A stretch of 64,000 bases of DNA from Winogradskya humida (GTDB lineage Bacteria; Actinomycetota; Actinomycetes; Mycobacteriales; Micromonosporaceae). The notes below the pieces were generated by a model. The model saw nothing but the letters and a program-made list of their open reading frames with translations, searched no databases and was not told the origin of the DNA. Numbering within the stretch: position 1 is the first letter of the stretch; every line of letters starts with the position of its first letter. A program made the translations under genes and the position numbers. Location of the stretch: NCBI RefSeq assembly GCF_016862215.1, contig NZ_BOMN01000064.1, positions 16,624-80,623 of the forward strand, in the 5' to 3' direction. This document shows, one piece after another, positions 1 to 7,109 of the stretch.

Positions 1-1
1 C

Positions 2-181
2 GTCACCGCCATCACCCGCGACGCGGTGATGGCACAGGTCGACATCCAGGCCGGCCCGTTCCGGGTGGTGTCGCTGATGAGCCGTGAAGCGGTGGACGAC
101 CTCGGTCTCGAGGTCGGCTCGGTGGCAGTGGCAGTTATCAAGTCCACGACGGTGCTCGTGGAACGAGGGGACGACAGATGA
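2..181 (+). CDS. TOBE-domain molybdate-binding protein, C-terminal part only
   Basis: The reading frame is open from the window edge to a TGA at 179-181 and gives 59 residues. The segment reads like a TOBE/Mop fold, a small domain that binds molybdate or tungstate; a pattern such as SLMSREAVDDLGLEVGS followed by VAVIKSTTVLVER is typical. In actinomycetes this domain often ends a ModE-like DNA-binding regulator or stands alone as a molbindin, and the missing N-terminus decides which. The stop overlaps the modA start (ATGA at 178-181), so it is co-translated with the molybdate transporter and probably senses or stores its substrate. Confidence 0.75.
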   Translation, partial: VTAITRDAVMAQVDIQAGPFRVVSLMSREAVDDLGLEVGSVAVAVIKSTTVLVERGDDR

Positions 182-987
182 AGAAGACCTTCCTGACTGC
201 GGTGGCCCTGGCCGCCGTCCTGGTGACGACCGGTTGCTCCAGCGGCTCCGATGACGAATCGGCCGCTCCGGCCTCCACCGGCAGCGCAGCGGCCGGTGCC
301 GGTGCCGCGACGACCGGGAAGGTGACGGTGCTCGCCGCCGCGTCGCTGACCGAGTCGTTCGACAAGATCGGCACGCTCTTCGAGCAGCTGAACCCGAGTG
401 CCGAGGTCACGTTCTCCTACGGCGGCAGCTCCGGGCTCGCCACGCAGATCACCTCCGGCGCGCCCGCGGACGTGTTCGCCTCCGCCAGCCCCGCCACGAT
501 GAAGACCGTCACCGACGCCGGCGACACCAGCGGCGAGCCGGTCACTTTCGTGAAAAACCAGCTCGTGATCGCCGTACCCAAGGGCAACCCGAAGGGCATC
601 ACCTCGCTGGCCGCCCTCGCCAAGCCGGAGTTCAAGGTGGCGCTCTGCGCCGAGGCGGTGCCCTGTGGCGCCGCCGCCAAGAAGGCGCTCGCCGCGGGCG
701 GCGTCACGGTCAAGCCGGTCACGCTGGAGCAGGACGTCAAGTCCGCGCTGGCGAAGGTGAAGCTGGGCGAGGTCGACGCCGCGCTGGTCTACCGCACGGA
801 CGCCAAGGCGGCCACGGCCGATGTGGACGGCGTGGAGTTCCCCGAGTCCGCGCAGGCCATCAACGACTACCCGATCGTCGCGCTGAAGGACGCCACCAAC
901 CCGTCGGGCGCCAGCGCGTTCGTCGCGTTCGTCCAGACCCCGCAGGCCCAGCAGGTGCTGGCCGACGCGGGGTTCCAGAAGCCCTGA
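178..987 (+). CDS. modA: Molybdate ABC transporter, substrate-binding lipoprotein ModA
   Basis: 269 residues. A lipoprotein signal (MKKTF, hydrophobic stretch, LVTTGC with Cys20) is followed by a Ser/Gly/Ala linker and a periplasmic-binding-protein type II fold. Family features include LAAASLTESFDKIG near residue 50, the anion-binding segment FSYGGSSGLATQI, and GAPADVFASAS. The protein captures molybdate (or tungstate) outside the membrane and passes it to ModB. The ATG overlaps the upstream TOBE gene, and modB and modC follow at once, so this is one operon. Length is normal for the family. Confidence 0.93.
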   Translation: MKKTFLTAVALAAVLVTTGCSSGSDDESAAPASTGSAAAGAGAATTGKVTVLAAASLTESFDKIGTLFEQLNPSAEVTFSYGGSSGLATQITSGAPADVFASASPATMKTVTDAGDTSGEPVTFVKNQLVIAVPKGNPKGITSLAALAKPEFKVALCAEAVPCGAAAKKALAAGGVTVKPVTLEQDVKSALAKVKLGEVDAALVYRTDAKAATADVDGVEFPESAQAINDYPIVALKDATNPSGASAFVAFVQTPQAQQVLADAGFQKP

Positions 988-1052
988 GCACGCCGCACCG
1001 CCGGGTACCGCTGGCCCTGGCGATCCCCGCGATCGCCGGGCTGGCGTTTCTC

Positions 1053-1775
1053 GTGCTGCCCCTGGCCGGCCTGCTGATCCGGGCACCCTGGACGACGCTG
1101 CCCGAGCGGCTGACCGAGCCCGGCATCCTGGCCGCGCTGCGGTTGTCGCTGCTCACGGCGACACTGGCGACGATCGTGTGCCTGATTCTGGGCGTGCCGC
1201 TCGCCTGGTTGCTGGCCCGGACCACGTTCCCGGGCCGCAGGTTCGTCCGGGCGCTGGTCACCGTGCCGCTGGTCCTTCCGCCGGTCGTCGGTGGCGTCGC
1301 GCTGCTGCTGGTCTTCGGCCGCCGCGGGCTGGTCGGCGAATGGCTCGACACGACGTTCGGCTTCACCCTGCCGTTCACCACGACCGGCGTGGTGGTCGCC
1401 GAGGCGTTCGTGGCCATGCCGTTCCTGGTCATCAGCGTCGAGGGGGCCCTGCGCGGCGCTGACTCCCGCTACGAGGAGGCGGCGGCGACGCTCGGCGCGA
1501 GCCGCTGGACGGCGTTCCGCCGGGTCACCCTGCCGCTGATCGCCCCGGGGGTCGCAGCGGGTGCGGTGCTCTGCTGGGCGCGGGCACTCGGCGAATTCGG
1601 GGCGACGATCACCTTCGCGGGCAACTTCCCGGGGCGTACGCAGACCATGCCGCTCGCCGTCTATCTCGCGCTGGAGCAGGATCTGGACGCGGCGATCGTA
1701 CTGAGCCTGGTCCTGCTCGTGGTCTCGGTCGTCATCCTGGCAACGCTGCGGGATAAATGGGTCGGTGTCACATGA
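1053..1775 (+). CDS. modB: Molybdate ABC transporter permease ModB
   Basis: 240 residues from the GTG at 1053, the only standard start codon in frame. The inner-membrane permease has about five hydrophobic helices and the cytoplasmic coupling loop that contacts the ATPase, with EEAAATLGASRWTAF as its EAA motif. Starting at 1053 removes much of the first helix. The frame stays open upstream, and CTG at 984, overlapping the modA stop as CTGA, would give 263 residues beginning L(M)-S-T-P-H-R-R, a normal ModB N-terminus. The true start may therefore be that CTG. The stop overlaps modC. Confidence 0.88.
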   Translation: MLPLAGLLIRAPWTTLPERLTEPGILAALRLSLLTATLATIVCLILGVPLAWLLARTTFPGRRFVRALVTVPLVLPPVVGGVALLLVFGRRGLVGEWLDTTFGFTLPFTTTGVVVAEAFVAMPFLVISVEGALRGADSRYEEAAATLGASRWTAFRRVTLPLIAPGVAAGAVLCWARALGEFGATITFAGNFPGRTQTMPLAVYLALEQDLDAAIVLSLVLLVVSVVILATLRDKWVGVT

Positions 1776-2806
1776 GCCTCGACGCGCACCTGGTGGTCAA
1801 GCGCGACGGCTTCACGCTGGACGCCACGCTCACCGCCGGCCCGGGCGAGGTCGTGGCGCTGCTCGGCCCCAACGGCGCCGGCAAATCAACCGCCCTGCGC
1901 GCCCTGGCCGGCCTGATCGGGCTCGACGACGGCCACATCACCCTCGACGGCCGCCGCATCGAACGCGACGCCCCCGAGCACCGCCACATCGGCGTGGTCT
2001 TCCAGGACTACCTGCTCTTCCCTCACCTGTCCGCGCTGGACAACGTCGCCTTCGGCCCCCGCTGCCGCGGCGTCTCCAAAACCGAGTCACGGGTCCAGGC
2101 CACCGACCTGCTCACCCGGGTCGGTCTTTCCGATCATGTACGCAAGAAGCCCCGCGAGCTCTCCGGCGGACAGGCCCAACGAGTCGCCCTGGCCCGAGCG
2201 CTCGCCACGGACCCGAAGCTCCTGCTGCTCGACGAACCCCTCGCGGCCCTCGACGCCCGCACCCGCCTCGACACCCGCGCCCACCTCCGCGGCCACCTCG
2301 GCGCCCACAACGGCCCCACGGTCCTGGTCACCCACGACCCGCTCGACGCGATGATGCTCGCCGACCGTCTGGTCATCCTCGAGGACGGCCGCGTGGTCCA
2401 GACCGGCGACGCGGCAACGATCACTTCCCAGCCCCGCACCGACTACGTGGCCCGGCTCGTCGGCCTCAACCTCTACCGCGGCCACGCCTCGGAAGGCACG
2501 GTCCGGGTCGCCGGCGACTTCACCCTGACCGTGGCCGACGCCTTCACCGGAGATGCTTTCGTGGCGTTCCCGCCCTCGGCGGTCGCGCTCTACAACGTCC
2601 GCCCGGAAGGCAGCCCCCGCAACACCTGGCCGGCCACGGTCACCGCCGTCTCCCGCCAGGGCGACGCGCTGCGCATCGAGCTGACCGGCCCGATCCAGGT
2701 GGCCGCCGACGTCACCTCGGCCGCGGCGGTCCAGCTAGGACTCGAACCCGGCCGCGAGGTCTGGGCCAGCCTCAAAGCCACCGAAGCCACGGCCTACCCC
2801 GCCTGA
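1772..2806 (+). CDS. modC: Molybdate ABC transporter ATPase ModC
   Basis: 344 residues from the ATG at 1772, which overlaps the modB stop as ATGA; an ATG 15 nt upstream is less likely. Walker A is GPNGAGKS at 32-39, followed by the Q-loop in VVFQDYLLFPHLSA, signature LSGGQAQR, Walker B LLLLDEPLAALD and the switch His in VLVTHDPLDA. The C-terminal 70 or so residues form a TOBE domain (TWPATVTAVSRQGDALRIEL) that would bind molybdate as a regulatory ligand. It energises import through ModB. Last gene of the operon. Confidence 0.93.
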   Translation: MSLDAHLVVKRDGFTLDATLTAGPGEVVALLGPNGAGKSTALRALAGLIGLDDGHITLDGRRIERDAPEHRHIGVVFQDYLLFPHLSALDNVAFGPRCRGVSKTESRVQATDLLTRVGLSDHVRKKPRELSGGQAQRVALARALATDPKLLLLDEPLAALDARTRLDTRAHLRGHLGAHNGPTVLVTHDPLDAMMLADRLVILEDGRVVQTGDAATITSQPRTDYVARLVGLNLYRGHASEGTVRVAGDFTLTVADAFTGDAFVAFPPSAVALYNVRPEGSPRNTWPATVTAVSRQGDALRIELTGPIQVAADVTSAAAVQLGLEPGREVWASLKATEATAYPA

Positions 2807-2819
2807 CTACGATCACCCG

Positions 2820-3638
2820 GTGCTCCCCACCATCCCAGCGCTCGAACCGTACGCCCGGACGACGGTCAGATTGAACCCCCGGCCCGGCCACCCGGTGGCG
2901 GACCAGAGCTCGATGGGCGGCCCCCTGCTCTGGCCCGCCGACGAACCCTGGCCGGCCTGCGACGGACCGCTCGGCGAAGACCACTACGACAACTCGCCGG
3001 GCGAAGCGGAGGCGCCACTCGTGCCGGTGCTGCAGCTCCTGGCCGGCGACGTTCCCGAGCTGCCGTTCCCGGACGGCACCGACGTCCTGCAGGTGCTGTG
3101 GTGCCCCTTCGACCACGACCCGTTCAGCTCTCCCCGCCCGGAGGTCCGATGGCGCCGGTCGGCCGACGTCGGGCCCCGGCTGCTCTCCATACCGGCACCG
3201 GACCAGGAATCCTCGCCGGAGTTCGTCCCCTCGCCATGCGTCCTGAGCCCCGAGCGGGTGACCGAATATCCCACCTTCGACCTGCCACGCGACGTCTGGC
3301 TACAGATCCGCGACGAGATCGAGCAGGTCAAGCAGGACACCGGCTGGGAATACGAATCCGAACTGGCCGTCGCCCCGGGCACCAAGGCCGGCGGCTATCC
3401 CGGCTGGACCCAGTCGCCCGACTGGCCCGACTGCTCCTGCGGCGCCCCCATGGAGCACCTCCTGACAGTGACCGGCTGGGAATTCGACCGTGACGACAAC
3501 AAGCGCTGGACCAACGGCCGTCCCGAAAGCGAGCAGAACCCGGCCGGGCTGATGCTGGGCGACGCGGGCGGCATCTATCTCTTCGTCTGCACCCGCTGCG
3601 ACGACCGCCCGGTGGACTACCGCTTCGACTGCTCCTGA
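2820..3638 (+). CDS. DUF1963-like (YwqG-type) protein
   Basis: 272 residues from a GTG at 2820, 13 nt after modC, so possibly on the same transcript. The pattern fits DUF1963/YwqG proteins: an early GGPLLWPADEPWPAC segment, a middle region rich in PxLPFPDGTD and LQVLWCPFDHD, and a C-terminal GLMLGDAGGIYLFVCTRC. Two pairs of Cys (CSCGAP and CTRCDD) could bind a metal. The biochemical role of the family is unknown. No signal peptide or membrane helix is visible, so it is probably cytoplasmic. Confidence 0.7.
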   Translation: MLPTIPALEPYARTTVRLNPRPGHPVADQSSMGGPLLWPADEPWPACDGPLGEDHYDNSPGEAEAPLVPVLQLLAGDVPELPFPDGTDVLQVLWCPFDHDPFSSPRPEVRWRRSADVGPRLLSIPAPDQESSPEFVPSPCVLSPERVTEYPTFDLPRDVWLQIRDEIEQVKQDTGWEYESELAVAPGTKAGGYPGWTQSPDWPDCSCGAPMEHLLTVTGWEFDRDDNKRWTNGRPESEQNPAGLMLGDAGGIYLFVCTRCDDRPVDYRFDCS

Positions 3639-3797
3639 CGCCCGTCGATGCGAACCATGAGAGTCCATCCGGACACCGGACAACGCCGACGTCGTGGCTA
3701 TGAGTGGCCGGCTTGGACCGCTCGCCGGGCGGCTACCACCATGGGGTCAGCCGAGGGTTCTCCGCACTGGGCCGCGGGACCTGGCCGCGGGACCTGG

Positions 3798-3982
3798 CCA
3801 CGGGCAGAAGTTGCGCTGAAATCCGCATTGGCGCAACCTCGTGCGGCGTCAAGTGTCAAACGCGGGCCAATCACGTCTGGCCGATAGACATAGGTTCTGC
3901 CGTCAGACACGATCGACCGGACTTGACGAACAGCACCGCACAAAGTTGTCGCAACTCGTCTCCCAGCGCAACATTCGGCCCT
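3798..3982 (-). repeat. Dispersed intergenic element, copy A
   Basis: This lies in the 379-nt gap between 3638 and 4018, which holds no credible gene. Read on the minus strand it aligns without gaps to copy B on the plus strand at 12855-13043. In one shared frame about 36 of 61 codons give the same residue (for example AECCAG, TYV-RPD-IGP, FxATS). Copy A also has imperfect dyad symmetry between about 3848 and 3927 (GTCAAG near 3848 mirrored by CTTGAC near 3922, GGCCAATCACGTCTGG mirrored by TCAGACACGATCGACC). A tandem GGCCGCGGGACCT pair lies at 3771-3796. It has no start codon context and no function I can assign. Confidence 0.65.
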
Positions 3983-4017
3983 GCGGCCCCACGGCTCTGC
4001 GGCCTACGATCTGCGCC

Positions 4018-4542
4018 ATGACCGACCTGCTGGAGACGATCAGGGCTACACCGTGGCTGGCGGAGGTGCTGACCGACCAGTTCGGGTTCGACCTGGCTCG
4101 GACCGATCCGATGGAGGACGTGCACCTGCCCGGCGGCGGGACGTTGACACCGATCGCGGGGGATGACGCCGGCGGGACGTTCATGCTGGCCGCGGGTGGG
4201 GCGGTTGTCTATGCGGGCGCGTATGGCGAGGGTGGGCTGATCGCGTCGACCCTGCGGGAGTCGCTGGGGTTGATCGTCGGGTTGCCGTCCTTGCAGGACG
4301 CGCTGGCGCGGCCGCTCGGGGACGGGATGCGGGCCTGGCTGGAGGAGTGCGACGAGGAGATCCGGCGTGAGTGGGACACGCGGGGCGATGGCTGGTTGCC
4401 GCTGGATGAGGCGCGGGCGCGGGTGCGGAAGGCGCTGGACCTGCCCGAGGCGGATGGGCTGCTGGCCGGATTCCACGCCGCGATGACAGATGGGGCATAC
4501 CGGCCGGTCAGCGAGCATGGGGCGTACCGCCCGATGCGGTGA
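4018..4542 (+). CDS. Hypothetical protein, 174 aa
   Basis: 174 residues from the ATG at 4018; longer upstream readings run into the intergenic element. I do not recognise the family. It is acidic and soluble, with no signal peptide. It begins MTDLLETIRATPWLAEVLTDQFGFDL, has a beta-rich middle (GGGTLTPIAGDDAGGTFMLAAGG, VVYAGAYGEGGLIA) and a helical segment LRESLGLIVGLPSLQDAL, which looks like a small regulatory or immunity-type fold. The tail repeats EHGAYRP/DGAYRP. It converges on the TetR gene 22 nt away. Function unknown. Confidence 0.7.
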   Translation: MTDLLETIRATPWLAEVLTDQFGFDLARTDPMEDVHLPGGGTLTPIAGDDAGGTFMLAAGGAVVYAGAYGEGGLIASTLRESLGLIVGLPSLQDALARPLGDGMRAWLEECDEEIRREWDTRGDGWLPLDEARARVRKALDLPEADGLLAGFHAAMTDGAYRPVSEHGAYRPMR

Positions 4543-4564
4543 CGCCGGCCTCGAGAAGTCGGCC

Positions 4565-5236
4565 TCAGGAAGTGGCCGATGCCTGGATGCCGGCCAGGAG
4601 GAGGTCGATGCCGGCGAGGAACTGGGCTCGGTCGTCGTGGTCGCGGAGTTGGGGGGCGATGCTGCGGATGAAGGAGAAGTGGGTGGGGTCGAGGTCTGTC
4701 CACATGGCTGAGACACCTTCGAGGACGGCGGTGCGGTTGGTGCCCGGTTCGGCTGACTGGGCGAGGGCGGCGTTCTGGTTGGCGACGCCGAGGATGTAGC
4801 TCAGCAGCGCTGAGGCCGTGTTGAACTGGGCGGCGGCGGGGACGCCGAGGGCTTGGACCTGCAGGCCGATGCTTTCGAAGATTTTCAGCGTGGTCGGCTG
4901 GGATGCGGTGCGGGAGAGCTGCGCGCCGGCCCACGGGTGGTCGTCGATCGAGTCGAACACGCGTAGCGCGAGTGCCCGGATGGCGTCTCCGGGGTCGGGC
5001 GGGGCAGCCGCCGCCGGACCGGCGAGGACCGCGTCGGTGGCCGCGGCGACGATGTCGGCCTTGCTCGACATGTGCCAGTAGATCGCGCCGAGACCCGTGG
5101 TGAAGTGCGCGGCCAGGGCGCGAACGGTCAGACCGTTCTCGCCGCGGGCGTCGAGGATCTCGATGGCGGCGGCGATGATTCGCTCCCGGGAGAGGGCGTC
5201 TTCGCGCCGTTCTGTGTTCTTCGTCTTAGCCGCCAT
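4565..5236 (-). CDS. TetR-family repressor of the adjacent TetX-like gene
   Basis: 223 residues. The N-terminal helix-turn-helix is clear: RERIIAAAIEILDARGENGLTVRALAAHF, then GAIYWHMSSKADIVAAA. The C-terminal domain is all-alpha and ligand-binding. The gene diverges from the FAD monooxygenase at 5311, and the shared 74-nt spacer carries a strong inverted repeat. The simple model is a repressor released by the substrate of the monooxygenase. ATG at 5236. Confidence 0.9.
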   Translation of the reverse strand: MAAKTKNTERREDALSRERIIAAAIEILDARGENGLTVRALAAHFTTGLGAIYWHMSSKADIVAAATDAVLAGPAAAAPPDPGDAIRALALRVFDSIDDHPWAGAQLSRTASQPTTLKIFESIGLQVQALGVPAAAQFNTASALLSYILGVANQNAALAQSAEPGTNRTAVLEGVSAMWTDLDPTHFSFIRSIAPQLRDHDDRAQFLAGIDLLLAGIQASATS

Positions 5237-5256
5237 GCCACCATCTTGACATAACT

Positions 5257-5293
5257 GGATCAGCGTTCCAAGCTAGCTATGGAACAGCGATCC
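5257..5293. promoter_or_regulatory. TetR operator between divergent genes
   Basis: GGATCAGCGTTCCA at 5257-5270 is mirrored by TGGAACAGCGATCC at 5280-5293. The arms match at 11 of 14 positions around a 9-nt centre containing AGCTAGCT. A TTGACA at 5246-5251 points toward the monooxygenase, so the operator would cover its promoter, and it also lies just upstream of the TetR start. The ribosome binding site GAAGGAG precedes the ATG at 5311. Confidence 0.75.
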
Positions 5294-5310
5294 ATAGAAG
5301 GAGAAATGCC

Positions 5311-6408
5311 ATGATCACCATCGTCGGCGCCGGCCTCGGCGGACTCACGCTCGCCCGCGTTCTGCACCTGCACAACATCCCGGTGACCCTCTACGAGGGC
5401 GATGCCTCGGCGGCGGCGCGCACCCAGGGCGGGCAGCTCGACATCCACGAGCAGAACGGGCAGCTCGCGCTCAAGGCGGCCGGGCTGTTCGAGGAGTTCC
5501 GCAAGCACATCCACGAGGGCGGCGAGGCCATGCGGATCCTCGGCCCGGACGGGTCGACGCTGTTCGACGAGCCCGATGACGGCTCCGGTCACCGGCCCGA
5601 GATCCTGCGCGGCGACCTGCGGCAGCTCCTGATCGACTCCCTGCCGGAGGGCACGATCAAATGGGGGCACAAGGTCACGGCGATCCAGGCGATCGGCGCC
5701 GGGCGGCACGAGCTGACGTTCGCCGACGGGACGACCGCGATCACCGAGCTGCTGGTCGGGGCGGACGGCGCGTGGTCACGCGTGCGTCCCCTGCTGTCCG
5801 AGGCGCAGCCGGAATACGTCGGCACCTCGTTCGTCGAGACGTACCTCTACGACGCCGACGAGCGGCACGCCGCGAGTGCGAAGGCCGTCGGCACCGGCGC
5901 GATGATGGCGACCGTCCCCGGCAAGGGGATCCAGGCGCACCGCGAGGCCAACGGCGTCCTGCACACCTACGTGTCGCTCACCCGGCCACAGGAGTGGTTC
6001 GACGCTGCCCCTGTCACGGCCGCGCGGGTCGCCGCGGAGTTCGAGGGCTGGGCGCCGGAGCTCACCGCGCTCATCACCGACGGTGAGACGCCGCCCGTCC
6101 TGCGCCCGCTGCACACCCTGCCGATGGAGCACCGGTGGGAGCGGGTGCCGGGCGTGACCCTGCTCGGCGACGCCGCGCACCTGCAGGTCCCGAACGGCGA
6201 GGGCGCCAACCTGGCGATGTACGACGGCGCCGAGCTGGGCAGGGCCATCGCCGCCCACCCCGGCGACGTCGAGGCCGCGCTCACGGAATACGAGGCCGGG
6301 CTCTTCCCCCGCAGCGCCGCGGAGTCCGCCGAAGCCGCCCGCGACTTCGAGCGCTTCTTCGGTCCCGACACCCCGCAGAGCGTCCTGGACCTGTTCAAGA
6401 GCGCCTAG
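5311..6408 (+). CDS. TetX-like FAD-dependent monooxygenase
   Basis: 365 residues. FAD-binding Rossmann motif GAGLGGLTLARVL near the start, then GGQLDIHEQNGQLALKAAG, which closely follows the TetX pattern, the RGDLRQLLIDSL segment, and the second FAD motif LLGDAAHLQVPNGEGANLAM. This family uses NADPH and O2 to hydroxylate aromatic or polyketide substrates; TetX inactivates tetracyclines. With its own TetR repressor the gene looks like an inducible detoxification unit. Substrate cannot be read from sequence. It overlaps the convergent DUF1684 gene by four bases. Confidence 0.88.
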   Translation: MITIVGAGLGGLTLARVLHLHNIPVTLYEGDASAAARTQGGQLDIHEQNGQLALKAAGLFEEFRKHIHEGGEAMRILGPDGSTLFDEPDDGSGHRPEILRGDLRQLLIDSLPEGTIKWGHKVTAIQAIGAGRHELTFADGTTAITELLVGADGAWSRVRPLLSEAQPEYVGTSFVETYLYDADERHAASAKAVGTGAMMATVPGKGIQAHREANGVLHTYVSLTRPQEWFDAAPVTAARVAAEFEGWAPELTALITDGETPPVLRPLHTLPMEHRWERVPGVTLLGDAAHLQVPNGEGANLAMYDGAELGRAIAAHPGDVEAALTEYEAGLFPRSAAESAEAARDFERFFGPDTPQSVLDLFKSA

Positions 6409-6983
6409 TGATACTTCAGCTCGCCGGCTCGGATGGCCACCTCGAGGGTGTTCTCGGGTGGGGCGAGCGGGCAGAGCCACGCGTCGTCGTACGCGCAGCT
6501 GGGGTTGTAGAGGTAGTTGAAGTCGAGGCGGGCCCGGGTCGGGGTGAGCATCTCCACGCCCCGGCCATGGGTGCCCTTCACCGTGTCGGTCAGGTAGCGG
6601 CCGCCGCCGTAGGTCTCGGGGCCGCTGGTCGCGTCGCGGACCGGCAGGAACAGGCCGCCGCCGTACGACTGGAGCCACCACAGTGACAGCTCGCCCCACG
6701 GGGTGTCGAGGATGCCGGCGCGGGTGTAGTGGCAGACGCCGTCGGGGCCGCCGGTGTCGATGTCGATGCTGCCCGGGGCTTCGCGCAGGTCTGCCTCGGC
6801 CACGAATTCGTCGTTCGGCGGGTAGTACTTCAAACCGTCGAACGGGGCGCCTCGCGGGATCGCCGATTGCGGGTGGTTCGCGAAGAGTTTGTCCCGCTGG
6901 GCGCGGAAATCGGCGAGGTCGATCGCGGTCAGATAGTTGCGGGCCACCGCTGCGCGGTAGTCGGCGAGTTCGAGTGCCTGCAC
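6405..6983 (-). CDS. DUF1684 family protein
   Basis: 192 residues from a GTG at 6983; an ATG at 7079 would add 32 residues that do not look like the family. Matches DUF1684: LELADYRAAVARNY, FRAQRDKLFANHPQSAIP, GGGLFLPVRDATSG, ETYGGGRYLTDTVKG, LDFNYLYNPSCAYDDAWLCPLAPPEN. The last stretch contains the conserved acidic and Cys residues of the family. No experimentally agreed function is known to me. Cytoplasmic. Its upstream region is shared with the rhamnosidase promoter. Confidence 0.8.
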   Translation of the reverse strand: MQALELADYRAAVARNYLTAIDLADFRAQRDKLFANHPQSAIPRGAPFDGLKYYPPNDEFVAEADLREAPGSIDIDTGGPDGVCHYTRAGILDTPWGELSLWWLQSYGGGLFLPVRDATSGPETYGGGRYLTDTVKGTHGRGVEMLTPTRARLDFNYLYNPSCAYDDAWLCPLAPPENTLEVAIRAGELKYH

Positions 6984-7023
6984 GACCCCACGGTAGCCCG
7001 CGCTCTTGAGCGAAGACCCTCCT

Positions 7024-7064
7024 TTGACATACGCTCGAAACGTCATCGTATTGAAACGTTTAAA
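7024..7064 (+). promoter_or_regulatory. Rhamnosidase promoter with LacI-type operator
   Basis: TTGACA at 7024-7029 with a weak -10 (CGTATT, 7047-7052, 17-nt spacing), followed by the CG-centred palindrome TTGAAACGTTTAAA at 7051-7064. A second half-like site CGAAACGTCAT lies at 7036-7046. Palindromes with an AAACGTTT core are typical targets of LacI/GalR sugar regulators, so the gene is probably induced by rhamnosides. No LacI gene is adjacent; the nearest one here is at 60.4 kb. Confidence 0.6.
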
Positions 7065-7109
7065 TACATGACTCTGCACAGCGCCTTCTCAACCACCGAG
7101 GAGAACCGC

